Part shown: in pieces, positions 38,701 through 47,000 of the stretch
How the letters are laid out: the number at the start of each line of letters is the position of its first letter
Position numbering within the stretch: the stretch's first letter is position 1
Origin: Roseithermus sacchariphilus
Lineage (GTDB): Bacteria; Bacteroidota; Rhodothermia; Rhodothermales; MEBIC09517
Length of the DNA stretch: 64,000 nucleotides
Assembly: GCA_003285105.1 (NCBI GenBank)
Contig: CP030158.1
Span: 1,039,447 to 1,103,446, forward strand
Direction of reading: 5' to 3'
Notes under the pieces: generated by a model
Databases searched by the model: none
What the model saw: the letters and a program-made list of their open reading frames with translations, nothing else
Told to the model about the DNA's origin: nothing
Position numbers and translations under genes: made by a program

Positions 38701-39175
38701 GGTCTTCGATCCGGTCGGCGAAGCGGACGGCGGGCTCGTCGCGCAGGGTACGGTAGGTGTAGACGCCGGGCAGGAAGGAGGTCGGCTCCGAGGTGGTCTC
38801 GGCCAGCACCTGGCCGTCTTTCTCCAGCACGAACCGGAAGCGGAAGGTCTGGGGCGCGGCCGAGGGCTGCGTGAAGAGGAACTGGATGGGGTAGCGTCCC
38901 TGCCGGTAGGCCTGCACCTGATCGGCCACGAGGGGCGAGCGGAGTATGGGCGGCACGCCGGAGACGATCACCTGGGCGGTGCCCTGTGCCAGGGCCTCGG
39001 GCACCCCGCACAGGCCGAGCAGGAGCAACAGGCCCGGCACGCCTCTGCGGAGGAACGCCGTCCGGCGAACGAGCAGAAAAGAGACGACGAGCCTCATCAG
39101 AGGGACGAACCCGTCCCCCCGGCCGGACGCAACCGGCGGGCGATGAAACCAGGCAGAACGACGGACGACAGGCAT
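26750..39175 (-). CDS. Giant TANFOR-like exported protein
   Basis: The protein has 4141 residues. The ATG at 39175 overlaps the barrel gene stop (TGATG), favouring coupled translation, but ATG 39097 (MRLVVSFLL) would give a more normal signal peptide; both end at ALAQ. Residues about 65-215 resemble the TANFOR domain: VIVSGVPPILRSPLVADQV, then FRFVLEKDGQVL, a SFLPGVYTY strand and LPEGLYTLTLEPL. PPLLFTPADGALV and YPIFSWTPVT follow. About 2600 residues of repetitive beta-strand sequence come next, with many GL-x-L/DGLTLPA-like turns and LDLGLVRLGIENL motifs. Residues about 2650-2940 are strongly beta and Gly-rich. Residues about 2942-3460 are helical (DLVDRAEAQRDRFRQRIEDL). The last 680 residues are FN3-like with GTTAGGTDV and GTSPGGTDV repeats. 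There is no sorting domain; the C-terminus is LTLPRF. The molecular role is unknown. Confidence 0.85.
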   Translation of the reverse strand: MPVVRRSAWFHRPPVASGRGDGFVPLMRLVVSFLLVRRTAFLRRGVPGLLLLLGLCGVPEALAQGTAQVIVSGVPPILRSPLVADQVQAYRQGRYPIQFLFTQPSAAPQTFRFRFVLEKDGQVLAETTSEPTSFLPGVYTYRTLRDEPAVRFADRIEDLYDQLPPDLRDAVRQTGALPEGLYTLTLEPLAEDNPLITTLPATVVFSVQYAQPPLLFTPADGALVGQAYPIFSWTPVTAPATVPIVYDVLLVEVLPGQTPLQALQANRAHATASLTGQTSFTYTPDLLPLREGARYAWQVTARAADDSLPFTNDGRSEVYTFIYTPIDGPGESLASLGAIVLEPGFARLDDLSRFLEFGDVTVTETATSYVFNGEATLELTFEAPTRLTVELIDLEIQKTGLGTPVVLGGALEAGDVPALPVPEAGSLRLTGLGWRFGEGFTASADLRLAGETIRARGDLRLTRSGLFGTLEAEGRPLATLGDDLVRLEVTRLQASFPGGPITGAGTVHAFHGPGEGEVRCPAPTLTLSGEAATVGLDCEPEAVLPLVDGSDRLTFGVDRLSGTFSIDADQTLGYDLTVRGGVHLQPANAPACGLDATAALSDEAGFSLVRAAPDCPRPDPELDLGLVRLGIENLRLETLTYTPAAGWDVALALDAALRIPAFGDLRLPRLSGLRLGTDGLTLPALDLSGAQLPGTPFDVDGFGVRLTQLRLNGFTFPFFDVDRIGPGPWDLAFEAEVTLPDSPDLPACLANASFRLIGGRVEGAAMRGDIEAKDVGPCRWAFGESGYALVIRAVAGRFNGVYLEERDVFKHDGYVALQAALEVGEPFTCAGTEAADLGGADLAVEHGLNGTVAPVVPSCPVRLGPFEVAVERSTLRFEYAMALGQRAYLDADAVLSLPDGTPVRGTFTLDLVTGEFLNVNFRLDEPFDWAVPADDPVLTFRLERAELSEDGFLVDGRQTLRLGPDPLGVTFDNLRIDLETQRILGGRALFDQPFALEAGIDPATGALDFRALATGSERTLDPGVYLELGGTVVLDSTGLHTSGRAAAALAYDGESYAEGVAVDFTEDFAFGLYPRFGVRRGRADLLWDEARLAYIDETGFHPDPAILADALVPDRLPLPTEAIAYLTLRENDRLLVDVTDGGDGTVRIATRPDTPLELVLPALDPVDPPRLPVALNDVRIRANPSNPEWVSGTLTATVPADDPAFDLTDEGAPIRLTEILFGAGQVGDQTLAALFLKGDLLLFGEAVDRQGEAALYVQSDGVARGVFDLTGLDAPIQLVPGSDRVTLTVEQVQGTADVPLLPTAPGPATFALTADARLAVNGAGGPAAAAEMTLQATPHDLAVTRFQPELLADPPGLDLGAFALRLEALTALPVFTYSPTRGFDFALQLDLDLEVPLAGGERVTFPLHGVEIRDDGLTIPAQDISRSSVPGLHRPPFTLGGVELEPLALRTGGPVTVDWYRGFDVDLALDPRLDLALRLPALDDTGLVPPDGFTLTDVGLADGILTGSVTPFSPLSPVPVPLRRPAADAPELLVSRLTGGLVRLDTPGGPAQGIDLRVEGTLEALPGFTVDDPAACPQPLTFSLGLVDGGRGFEGTVSNFAPCGALTFGPVAVAVASSTLTFGFSNDAQTALLDGSVTVTLPGTSPTTPTTATGSLRIDLLQGTLAGGAVQIEDPFRLDWPTGGGSDPLFAFTVTRAELSAAGLRLQAQGTLDVDPAAVDVQFNDLLLGLDDFRIAGGSATIDAGVGAEIALQPLRLDLVAATAPLPAGDAARLTFGSALTLDSRGLVFSGTGTAFIRFGGTVYPSLRLVFENDFALNPGVFGVRQGRAAFYLDEGATPATEPLAVLDQNGFRIGGGVLAILPDTLGLPTRDVAYVVLKDAQGQPLIDVQENPSTGGYTLGTQGAPLPLVLAGLGDGNGPPPTALVAFDLTTDATYTPTGGSVTLETPADLRPALGLPLTLTRLTLDGTGGFAELEAEVRVDLPPATGAANAPPLTASARLTAAGLADGRVTVGTYTTHHDATLPPAFRYTFGGTLPGANQPDAFTLDVMGMELEVGATKRLALSGTLSSTLLADDAGSPVPIFYAAAFEQDAWTFALDAAALPPTLPLGLADLTPNPVDPFEVTVTDDAFRVAVDGVLSFENLVGEPLEVTVDGLAVGVTGLQSTPQPLFALDAVTLPDQHFALFDDAVTGTIRQPTLAVDGRVLRVASSDGDLTFMDETIAYQGLAIGSDGSFTFGQIETNDIELLEQYVVLRSLALSNADGALALEAGVRVTLPEPVASTADATIRLRRGAGGQVDVTTTGPSFDVNQTVPLGDFAEFRLTRVGVSLDVMDPVRSGVYANGVVRIAGQDRIRFGDDANFPNNPGLGFSPSTFPRLQYNATGNAAFSFDHSFFTIRIAANAAVSDQEAFRVVLGGTAGLRVAGVSGELDYEGFTVTADGVEDIGNLTGSGSLQLMSFVTLELGRFGHREDPSGFTISLPDGTGDGPQDLEARAGDGTGAVATPTRQVSVTEVLCFGPCDQILDGTAAPGGGRDALRISLGGAGNGDSGGFSGGIERVLFYTETDGTRFLSIDNVSMAVGNHFALTASMAYENGPDGFLLRAAGAGMFDFGGTQVAAAVAGTFANRDNELSFGLFVAASARPGIPLIPGIIELNGAGGGFFYKPVQEDLDQVVDVLATPGFNYTPVRPGGPPRAADLSFAMMLYAQIGIGGSAGQFVVEGQTFLQLSNQNLYLDVRGTVLGLDGENAIAGTRLEAGMYAAVIFDPFFLDAGVIVSINVPATIDGTSHLNFFMGEHNGALLWGVIGHLEVGVYGGIVTADGEFLACADGFLLEAGLGFEVGIPVLKVESEVRGSIWLIDDPNFSMPFGAYVTFEAEACAGICITAEARAAFVTRRPSGFELFAAVKGCVDLLLDEACVSAWASFSNDGVDGGLGSGSHGDLVDRAEAQRDRFRQRIEDLRAQLQAAKDALSQPQPMPSFALSAADLRRAGARLYLMSLEDRQAWGARAVQIEQGFYGAGFLTVYNQIWNARPTYEAILASDALSPEAARQRALDAVAAAEQTADVVLPRLSTAVQRAVRFESQAEQAFDDMLAALAQSPVRSVVRPDTTGPITRSPSFDVDEALAAQQAGATDQLRGELAALDEAFRTSIADLAANVDEIDQLLAAQVRLTQMDTAPVADGRFIVPPIRIAGIEIEPSVNGMAATYSRAIEAMEAYYARLANREWNRRAWLLGLHGQLRTNTASIQTSINSITNRFVQVFDAAPNTSQGRQYPRAAGNAARRFQMVLALRDDLALSALPPYTRPPQRSDFSSPQELLDYYDGLRQSYDDYHDSNTAPSARTSIRQAAVQNVRDQVQALWYDIHDLGLPEAAYQVARRVSGPDGVSDQRRQALQPLRSTYGDATDLMEQVYASKASLVATLYGMVDNYVTWRSYFTEPTDSLVAAYRQQRSRLEDALAPPTIAGIRATPQRQQYFNTTRLDWTAQHPLAVAEASYQLEPYGDADTETIAEGITEYLSVGSRTSVNVIDYKRAAPRPSDPNAAAVEQAYASVRYSVGIRVRGPAGNTAIRRGEFEMAVAPGGTGTPGGSAIEVQDASPPAAPILALDAFYESTSRTEFVPVDGFNNARIFLPVTRERYWTNTDQTIRLFVIARDDESDITGFEYAVGTTAGGTDVIAWTSLQGTRGREVGDPSLVNLDAQTRFIGLQPGQPYYVSVRVTNGAGLTSPVTADQKGVVFDPTPPSDPSPAYRFTSFPPYLFPTTPPVTPPSTTPPPLTSLSGQGLTSSAEIDAYNAAIETDRVPQVTASWTASTDEESGLWRYEYCLSERPERPEDCFTSPRLRYETTSTSVTLVGGPNRYNNLLRDFDDELYVHVRAVNHAQSASGVLTLGPLVPKDPTAPTRPGVQGWTALGAVRVYVPTLSFDPETNLAGYQYAIGTSPGGTDVRPWPTGGTVDVAWQNNHHLAAIFNNLGNPAPFIRIPQSDLVDGRLYVCVRAVNTQGQTSAVSCTGPFVRDGSPPPAPSVRLSLDGGQLTIEGSNLYDPESGVVAVHYQLDDPNDFTYDPHPWKTFRSVGTPLTSPTSHARTVDVSGVSNLLELRVGIRVTNAVGRQTVTWQRLTFRDVRRDITYEGGAALPPLTLPRF

Positions 39176-40884
39176 CAGAAACGGTATTCGTAGCGCAACG
39201 TGGCCTGCCCTTCGCTGAACGCATCGCCCAGGTCGGGTCGGTTGCGCAGGCCGCGCAGGTTGAGACGGAGTGTGGTGGCCCCGGGGAAGCGATAGGACAC
39301 ATTCAGCGCCGTCATGAGCTGCGACGAGACGGAGGGCACGGGGCCGTCGGCCAGATGGATGGTGGCATCGCTGCGGGACCAGCCGCCGGTGAGCGAGAGG
39401 TTGAGCGCGCCGAGCGTGTAGCCCCCTCCCAGGTTCGCCCCCAGCACGGTCAGCTCGCTCATGGCGGCGTCGCTGCGGACGAGGTTGCCCGCGGCGGTGA
39501 GCGACAGGCCCGAGGGGAGTTGCACGGCGTAGCCGAGCGTTGCCGAGGCGTTGTCGATGGTGTTGGCCGGGCGGAGCCCCCGTTCCACGGCCAGGCTGCG
39601 GTCGGCGGAAGTCTGGTAGGTGCCCGCCAGCGACACGGTGTGCGTCAGGGCGCCGCCGGTGAGCGTCAGTACCGGGGCAAGCATCACCGTCTGCGCCACC
39701 TGCTCCAGGTCGAGGCGCTCGGCGTCGGCCGTGGCGGCGGGCGTGTTGCGGTTGCTCAGGCGCGTGTAGCTGCTGCTCACGGCCAGCGAACTCGAGAGCC
39801 GGGCCTGGGCCGTCAGCCCGATCTGCGTGCGGGTGAGCGTGGCCAGGAGCTGATCCGCCAGGTTGTTGCGGGCGCGGCTGAAGGAGCCGCCGAGGACGAG
39901 CCGCCCATCCAGCAGACGGGCCCGCGGCTGCACGCGGACGGTCTCCTGGTCGGGCCGCAGACGCTCGACGCCGAGCGACTGAAAGCCGGGCTGCACGCGG
40001 CTGTAGCCGAGCAGCAGATCCACCACGCGGAGGGCCAGGCGCAGGTCGCCGCCGCCGGCGTAGTCCAGGCTGGTGCCCTCGCGCGGGGTGAAGAAGGGGT
40101 CGAAGAAGGCCGGCACGGCCTCGCCGGCGTCGAGGGCGTCGTTGCGGGTGTCCGGGGTGAAGGCCGAGGCCGTCACCTCCCCCTGCAGGCGCACGCGCCC
40201 GCCCAGGAGCCGCAGCCCGCCGTCGGCGGTCAGGGTCAGGTTCTCGACCGGGGCGAGGTCGCCGGCACGGTCGATGGAAGAGGCCAGATCCCGCCCGTAG
40301 AGGCCGATGAGGTGCAGGTGGGTACGCCGGGCCTCACCCACCCCGAGGCGACCGCCGTAGAGCATCCGCCGGTACGAAGGCTCCCGGAATCCCTCCCCCT
40401 CGCTGAAGTCCACCGCCCGGCGGGCCCGCCCCGCCACCACGCCCAGCAACACCGGCCCCGGCGACCATTCCACGTACCCCCCGCGCACCGTGGCCCCGCT
40501 GAGGCTGTATTCGGAGAACGTCGGGCTGACGTCCCCGGCAGCCACCCGCCCCGACGCCCAGCGCGTGTCGAAGGCGAGGCGGTTGACGTTCTGGCGCAGG
40601 CGCGACTGGTCGGTCGAGTAGGTCAGGTTGAGGCCGGAGCGGAGGCCGTAGAGGTTGAACGACAGGTTGGCGAACGCCTCGGCGTTGGTCGGCGCGCGGC
40701 GGTTGGCGATGCCGGCGGCCGTGTAGGCCTGCGTCGCCAGCCCGAACGAGCCGTTCAGCCGGAGCGGTCCGAGATCGACCTGCGCGCGAACGGGGCACGC
40801 CAGCCCCAGCGCCACCCCGAGCAGCACCGACCACCACACCGGCCGGCCGGAGATCAACAGCAACTGACGGAACGAATGCGGCAT
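39175..40884 (-). CDS. Outer-membrane beta-barrel protein (partner of the TANFOR-like giant)
   Basis: The 569-residue protein starts at MPHSFRQLLLISG with a signal peptide ending CPVRAQ; the upstream in-frame extension is rich in Cys/Gly/Pro and not credible. The mature protein consists almost wholly of alternating hydrophobic strands with short turns (LRLNGSFGLATQAY, LNLTYSTDQSRLRQ, VLLGVVAGRARRAV, LRLALRVVDLLLGYSRV, TLRYEYRF) and ends in aromatic Phe, the usual outer-membrane insertion signal. The early block SPTFSEYSLSGATVRGGYVEW followed by VAGRARRAVDF resembles the family found beside TANFOR genes, where a NPQFS-type box precedes a GxGVEL-type strand (comparison from memory). It is the first gene of the minus-strand unit, and its stop overlaps the ATG of the giant gene. 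It is probably the channel, anchor or docking platform for that protein. Confidence 0.85.
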   Translation of the reverse strand: MPHSFRQLLLISGRPVWWSVLLGVALGLACPVRAQVDLGPLRLNGSFGLATQAYTAAGIANRRAPTNAEAFANLSFNLYGLRSGLNLTYSTDQSRLRQNVNRLAFDTRWASGRVAAGDVSPTFSEYSLSGATVRGGYVEWSPGPVLLGVVAGRARRAVDFSEGEGFREPSYRRMLYGGRLGVGEARRTHLHLIGLYGRDLASSIDRAGDLAPVENLTLTADGGLRLLGGRVRLQGEVTASAFTPDTRNDALDAGEAVPAFFDPFFTPREGTSLDYAGGGDLRLALRVVDLLLGYSRVQPGFQSLGVERLRPDQETVRVQPRARLLDGRLVLGGSFSRARNNLADQLLATLTRTQIGLTAQARLSSSLAVSSSYTRLSNRNTPAATADAERLDLEQVAQTVMLAPVLTLTGGALTHTVSLAGTYQTSADRSLAVERGLRPANTIDNASATLGYAVQLPSGLSLTAAGNLVRSDAAMSELTVLGANLGGGYTLGALNLSLTGGWSRSDATIHLADGPVPSVSSQLMTALNVSYRFPGATTLRLNLRGLRNRPDLGDAFSEGQATLRYEYRF

Positions 40885-41098
40885 GCGGCCCGGGCAGGCG
40901 AGGCGAGGATGGACGGCGTGTTCATTACCCCAAACGAAAAACCCGCGACAGACCGGACATCCCACGCCCATTTTTCCAGGCGGCCCCCTTTCCGCGCAGC
41001 TCCCACGCGGCGCGTGTCCGGTCACCCGGTGGTTTTGCGTTTCTACAGACGCTGGCTGTTCCGTTCATGACCCCGCCGCGGCCTGACCCGCGGTTTCG
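40885..41098. promoter_or_regulatory. Divergent control region between the barrel operon and the beta-helix gene
   Basis: This 214-bp region must hold promoters for both directions. AT-richer patches stand out against the GC background: ACCCCAAACGAAAAACCC near 40930 (minus-strand reading contains GGGGTAATGAAC) and GGTTTTGCGTTTCTACAG near 41035 on the plus strand. Neither gives a convincing TTTG-N19-TAnnTTTG or TTGACA/TATAAT pair, so exact sites are not assigned. Confidence 0.4.
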
Positions 41099-44000
41099 AT
41101 GCCCATGGTTTTTCGCTCGATGCCTCGCCGGTTCGGCCGGCTCGCCGGCGCGCTCGGTTGCATGATGGCGTGCATGATGGCGCTGGCCGTTGCGCCCGCG
41201 GCTGCACAGATCACCTGGACCGGCGACGGCGACGGCACCTCCTGGAGCGACCCCGCCAACTGGAGCCCGGCGACCGTCCCCGGCGCGGGCGACGTCGCCA
41301 CGATCGGCACCACCGCCACGGTCACCCTCGCCAGCGCCACCACCGTCGCCCACCTCACCCTCTCCAGCGCCGGCGCCACGCTGATCCTGGAGGCGGCGCT
41401 CACCCTCGACCGGCTGGACCTGGCCAGCGGCACCCTCACGGGCACCGCCGACCTCACCGTCTCCGACAGCCTCGCCTGGAGCGGCGGCACGATGAGCGGA
41501 AGCGGCACCACGACCCTCGGCCGCACGGGGGCGCTGCTGGGATCCCAGACCAAGACGCTGGACGCGCGCACGCTCGTCGTCCAGAACGGCGCTACGCTGG
41601 CCTATCCGCCAGGCACCCACTACCAGTTCTTCGGCGGCAACGGGGCCTCGCTCATCCTCGAAACCGGCGCGCGCCTCGACATCGAATCGTCCACCGCCTT
41701 CCGAAACTTCGCGGTCTTCAGCGGCAGCACAGAACCGCCGCAGATCTTCAACGCCGGCACGATCCGCAAGCCAACCGGGACGACGAGCACGTTCGAGATC
41801 GACTGGGACGTCGCCATGAACGGCGGGGCCGTCGAGGTGACCGCGGGCACGATGCGGCTGGACGGTACGCTCTACGATGCCGGAGGGGCGTACCGCACCG
41901 GCACCGGCGCGCGGCTGATCCTGAACCCGCCCCCGGAAACCTTCGTCACCTTCGCGCCGACGTCCTCCTTCTCCGGCGCCGGCGCGATGGAATTCATGGG
42001 CGGCACGGCGACGCTGCTGGGCACGTACAACGTGACCGGGCCGACGGAGATCTCCGGCTTCGGCGGCCAGGGCGCCCGCGTCACCTTCGATGCGTCGATG
42101 AACCTGATCAGCAAGTCGATCGACCTGATCGGGGTGCGCGACCGGGGGGCGCTGACGGTGGCGCTGGCCGATCCGATCTCGGTGGACTCGCTGAACCTGG
42201 CCTCTTTCTCGTCGCTCGGCTTCACGGCTCCCGTGACCGTCGGCAACGGCCTGTTCCTGGGCAACGCCAATGCGACGCTGGAACTGGCCGATGACCTCAC
42301 GGTGAACGGCCCACTGGTCTGGCAGGGGGGGACGCTGCGCGGGACGGCCGCGGGCGTCGAGGTGCGCCTCGCAGGCGGCGGCCGGCTGACCGGCGGGGCG
42401 GGCAGCGCCGGCAACAACAAGGCGCTCGATGCGATCCGGCTCGTCGTGCCCGCCGGGGCCACCCTCACCTACGAGGGCACGCGGAACTTCACGGGCACCA
42501 ACGGGGCGGTGCTGGAGATCCAGGACGCGGCGGTGCTGGACGTGCAGCAGTGGGCGGACTTCGAGGTGGACGCCGCGAGCACGGCGCCGCCGGTGATCGA
42601 GAACGCGGGCGTGCTGCGCAAGACGGGCGGCGACAGCGACACACGCATCGCCTGGGACCTCGTCAACACCGGTACCGTCGAGGTCTCCAACGACGAGCTT
42701 CGTTTCCGCAGCGCGTTCACCGACGGCGGCGGCACCTACCGCGCCCTCCCCGGCGGGACGCTCGTCTTCGAAACCAGCACCGACTCCCCCATCACCTTCA
42801 CCGCCGCCTCCACGCTCGAAGGCGCGGGCACCATGGTGTTCGACCGGACGGCGGTCGTCACGCTGAACGGAACCTATAACGTCACCGGGACCACGCGCGT
42901 GCTCGGGGCTGGCACCTTCGCACGGGCCGACGTAACGTTTGCCCCGGAGATGGTGCTCACGAGCCTCGGCACGCTCGACATCGGCGCCGGCTTCACCTCG
43001 GGCGGCATCGCCCGCATCCAGACTGCCACGATGCCGCCCGTCCCCGCCCTCACGCTCGGCGGCTCGGGCGAACTCTACCTCACCCCGGACCTGACCGTCA
43101 CCGGCACGGCCCACCTCGGCAACCGCGGTACGCTCATCGAAGGTCCGGGCGACGTGGTGGTGCAGGGGGTGCTGACCTGGCAGGGCGGAGTACTGCGCGG
43201 GCCGGGCACGACGTGGGCGCAGGGCGGCGTGATCTTCACCGGCGGGGCCGGATCGGCCTCGTGGAACAAGACCCTGGACGCACGGCGGCTGGTGCTGGTG
43301 GAGGGAACGACGTCCGAGTACCAGGGCACGCGGAACTTCACGGGCACCAACGGAGCGGTCCTGGAGATCCAGGACGCGGCGGTGCTCGACGTGCAGCAGT
43401 GGGCGGACTTCGAGGTGGACGCCGCGAGCACGGCGCCGCCGGTGATCGAGAACGCGGGGGTGCTGCGCAAGACGGGCGGCGACAGCGACACGCGCATCGC
43501 CTGGGACCTCGTCAACACCGGCACCGTCGAGGTCACAAACGACATCCTGCTCCTGCAGGGTACCCTCACCGACAGCGACGGCACCTACCGCGCCGGCACA
43601 GGGGCCACGCTCGACATCCGTCCCGTCAACGACGGCGTCGGCCCAACCTTCACCGCCGCCTCGTCCATCGAGGCCGACGCGGGTGCGACGGTGAACTTCG
43701 GCACGACCTTTTCACCCTCCGGCATACTGCCGATCCGCATCGAGGGAACCTACGACGTCCAGGGACGCACGACCGTCCGGGAAGGCAACGTCGCCGAGGT
43801 GACCATCGCCGAGACGGCCACGGTGGTCAACCTCGGGGCGGAAGGGGTCATCGTCGGGAGCAACCGCGGACGCCTCCTCGTCGAGACGACCGATCCGCTG
43901 ACGATCGGGGCGCTGGAAGTCGGCTTCCAGGGAACGCTGGAGGTGAACGGTCCGCTGACGGTGACGGGGGCGCTGAGCCTGGCACACACCTCGGCAACGA

Positions 44001-47000
44001 TGGTGAGCACCTCCGAGGTAGCGGTGCAGGGGGTGCTGACCTGGCAGGGCGGGGTACTGCGCGGACCGGGCACGACCTGGGCGCAGAGCGGCGTGATCTT
44101 CACCGGCGGGGCCGGATCGGCCTCGTGGAACAAGACGCTGGACGCACGGCGGCTGGTGCTGGTGGAGGGGACGACATCCGAATACCGGGGCACGCGGAGC
44201 TTCACGGGCACCAACGGAGCGGTGCTGGAGATCCAGGACGCGGCGGTGCTCGACGTGCAGCAGTGGGCGGACTTCGAGGTGGACGCCGCGAGCACGGCGC
44301 CGCCGGTGATCGAGAACGCGGGGGTGCTGCGCAAGACGGGCGGCGACAGCGACACGCGCATCGCCTGGGACCTCGTCAACACCGGCACCGTCGAGGTCAC
44401 GAACGACCTGCTCGATCTGCGCGGGGCGGTGACCAACACGGCCGGCGGCTTCTTCCAGGGCACGGCCACGCTCGGCCTCCAGAACGCGACGAGCGTCACC
44501 AACGCGGGCACGCTGGCGCCCGGCACCGACGGCACCGTGGGCACCCTCACCGTCGCGGGCGACCTCGACCTGGGCACGGGCACGCTGGCGCTGGACGTGG
44601 GCGGCACGACGCCGGGGGTGACGCTGGACAGCCTCGCGGTGACGGGCGCGGCCACGCTCGGCGGCACGCTCGCCCTGAATCCGCTCGACGGCTACGACCC
44701 GGCACCGGGCATCCGCCTGCCCTTCCTCGCTGCTGCCAGCGTCACGGGCACCTTCGACGCCATCGCCCCGGGCTTCGCCAGCGGCCAGACCGCCACCGTC
44801 GAGATCGACGCCACGAGCGCGACGGCGGTCATCACGGCGGGCACGGCCCCGGCCCGGCTGGAGGGCACCGTCACCGACGCCACGACGAGCGACCCGATCC
44901 CCGGCGCGCAGGTCGCCATCGACGCGCTCGGCCTCGCCACCACCACCGGCCCCGATGGCACGTACGCCTTCCCGAGCGTGACGCCCGGCACGTACACCGT
45001 CGAGGCCCGCTTCACCGGCTACCAGACGGGCAGCGCCGAGGTGACGCTGGCCGACGGCGAGACGGTCACGCAGGACTTCGCGCTGACCCCTGTTTCGACC
45101 GACCCCGCCACGCTGTCCTGGACCGGCGCAGCGGGCGACGGCCTCTGGAGCACCGGCGGCAACTGGGACCTCGGCCGCGCCCCGGCGGCGCAGGACACCG
45201 CCGTCGTCAACCTCGACCCGGGCTCTTCCTTCACCCTGCAGGTGGCCGCCGATGCCGCCGTCGCTCGCCTGGACGTCTCCAGCGCCCGGGCCACCGTCCA
45301 GGTGGATGACACCCTGCACGTCTCCGATGCCTTCACCCTCTCCGCCGGCGGCACCGGCGGCGTCGGCACCCTGATCGTGGACGGCACGGCGGTCCTCTCC
45401 GGCGGGCACATGGGCGGGGACGGGACGGCGGTCTTCAACGGACCGACGAGGTGGACGGGCCGCGCCGGCATGAGCGGGAACGGGACGACCGTGCTCAACG
45501 GCACCACAACGCTCCGCGCCACCGAAGGCTTCGCCTTTCAGACCGTCGAACTCCGCGGGCGGACGCTGGAGATCAACGGCACCCTGGCTATCGTCGAGGG
45601 ACTCCTCGAACCGCTCGTCGGGGCCACCATCCGCGTCACCGAGACCGGCGTCATCGACTTCCAGGCCGCGGAAACCGGTATCCGCCCGACCGACGGCACC
45701 ACGCCCCGTCCGAGGCTCCTCAACGAGGGCCTGATCACCAAGACCGCCGGAGAGGGCTTCTTCAACACGGCCCAGATCGGCAACACCGAGAGCTTCACCT
45801 TCGGCGACCGGCGGATGACGCTCACCAACACCGGCACCATTCGCTCGGCCAACGGGGGAATCACGCTCTACCTGGACGAGGCCAGCGTGCTGGGCGGCCT
45901 CGTGGAGGCAAACAGCACCGTCACCCTCCAGCGCGGCGAAGAGAACACGTCCGAGCCGATCGCCGTCGCCGCCACGATCCGGGGCGACGGGACGATGCTC
46001 GTGAACGACCCCTTCACCTTCACCGGCACGATCGACCTGGCCGGAAGCATGACCGTGCGCCAGGACCAGACCTTCGCCGCCGACCTCACGCTGACGCAGC
46101 TCGGCGAACTGGTCGTGAGCACCAACCCGTTCGAAGACGGCATCTTCGAGTTCGACGTCGCGGGCACTCCCACCATCGCCCGGCTCGACGTGCGCGGGGT
46201 GATGCGCCTCGGCAGCGCCCTCGTCGTGCAGGACACGCTCGTCTTCGGCGAGCGCGGACCTGCCACGCTCACCGGCACCGGCGACCTCACCGTCGCCGCC
46301 GGGGGCGAGATGCGGTGGGGCATCGGGACGATGGGCGACGGCGGCACGCTGACCATCCGCGGCTCGCTCGTCTCCACCGTCGCGCAGTACCTCGCGGGCG
46401 ATTTCCGGGTGCAGCGGTCCGAGGCCATGCTCGTCGGCCGTGCCCTCGTGCTCGACGGCACCGCCACCTGGGACGATGCCCCGCTCACGCTCGATGCCGG
46501 GGCCACGGTCCAGATCGCCGAGGGCGGCGTGTTCGACCTCACGCGCGACGCCGAGATCCGGCCCGGCGAGGCTGCCACATCCGGCGAGGCAGTCACCAGC
46601 GACGGCACACTCCGCAAGACGGGCGTCGGGCGGCGCACGAGCACCGGCGAGGCCCCCGTCGCCTACGACGACGTCAGCCACGGCACGGTCATCGGCGTAC
46701 CGTTCGTCAACGGCGGCACGCTGGCGCTGGAGGCCGGCCGCACGGCCTTCACCGGCGCGCTGACCCATACCGGCCTCGTGCAGGGCACCGACACGCTGGA
46801 CGTCTCCGCCGAGGGCCTCACGGTCACCAGCACCGGCACCTTCGCCCCCGGCACGCCGACCGGCCGCCTGACGGTCGTCGGCCCGCTCGACCTCCGCACG
46901 AGCACGCTGGCCGTCGACCTGGGCGGGACCGATCCGGCGACCGGCTACGACCAGCTCCGCGTGGAGGGCGCGGTGACGCTCGGCGGCACGCTGGCCGTCA

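Noticed and set aside
43712-46768. 1018-codon minus-strand frame opposite the beta-helix gene
   Set aside because: It is an antisense frame through repetitive GC-rich sequence, with no signal peptide or domain.
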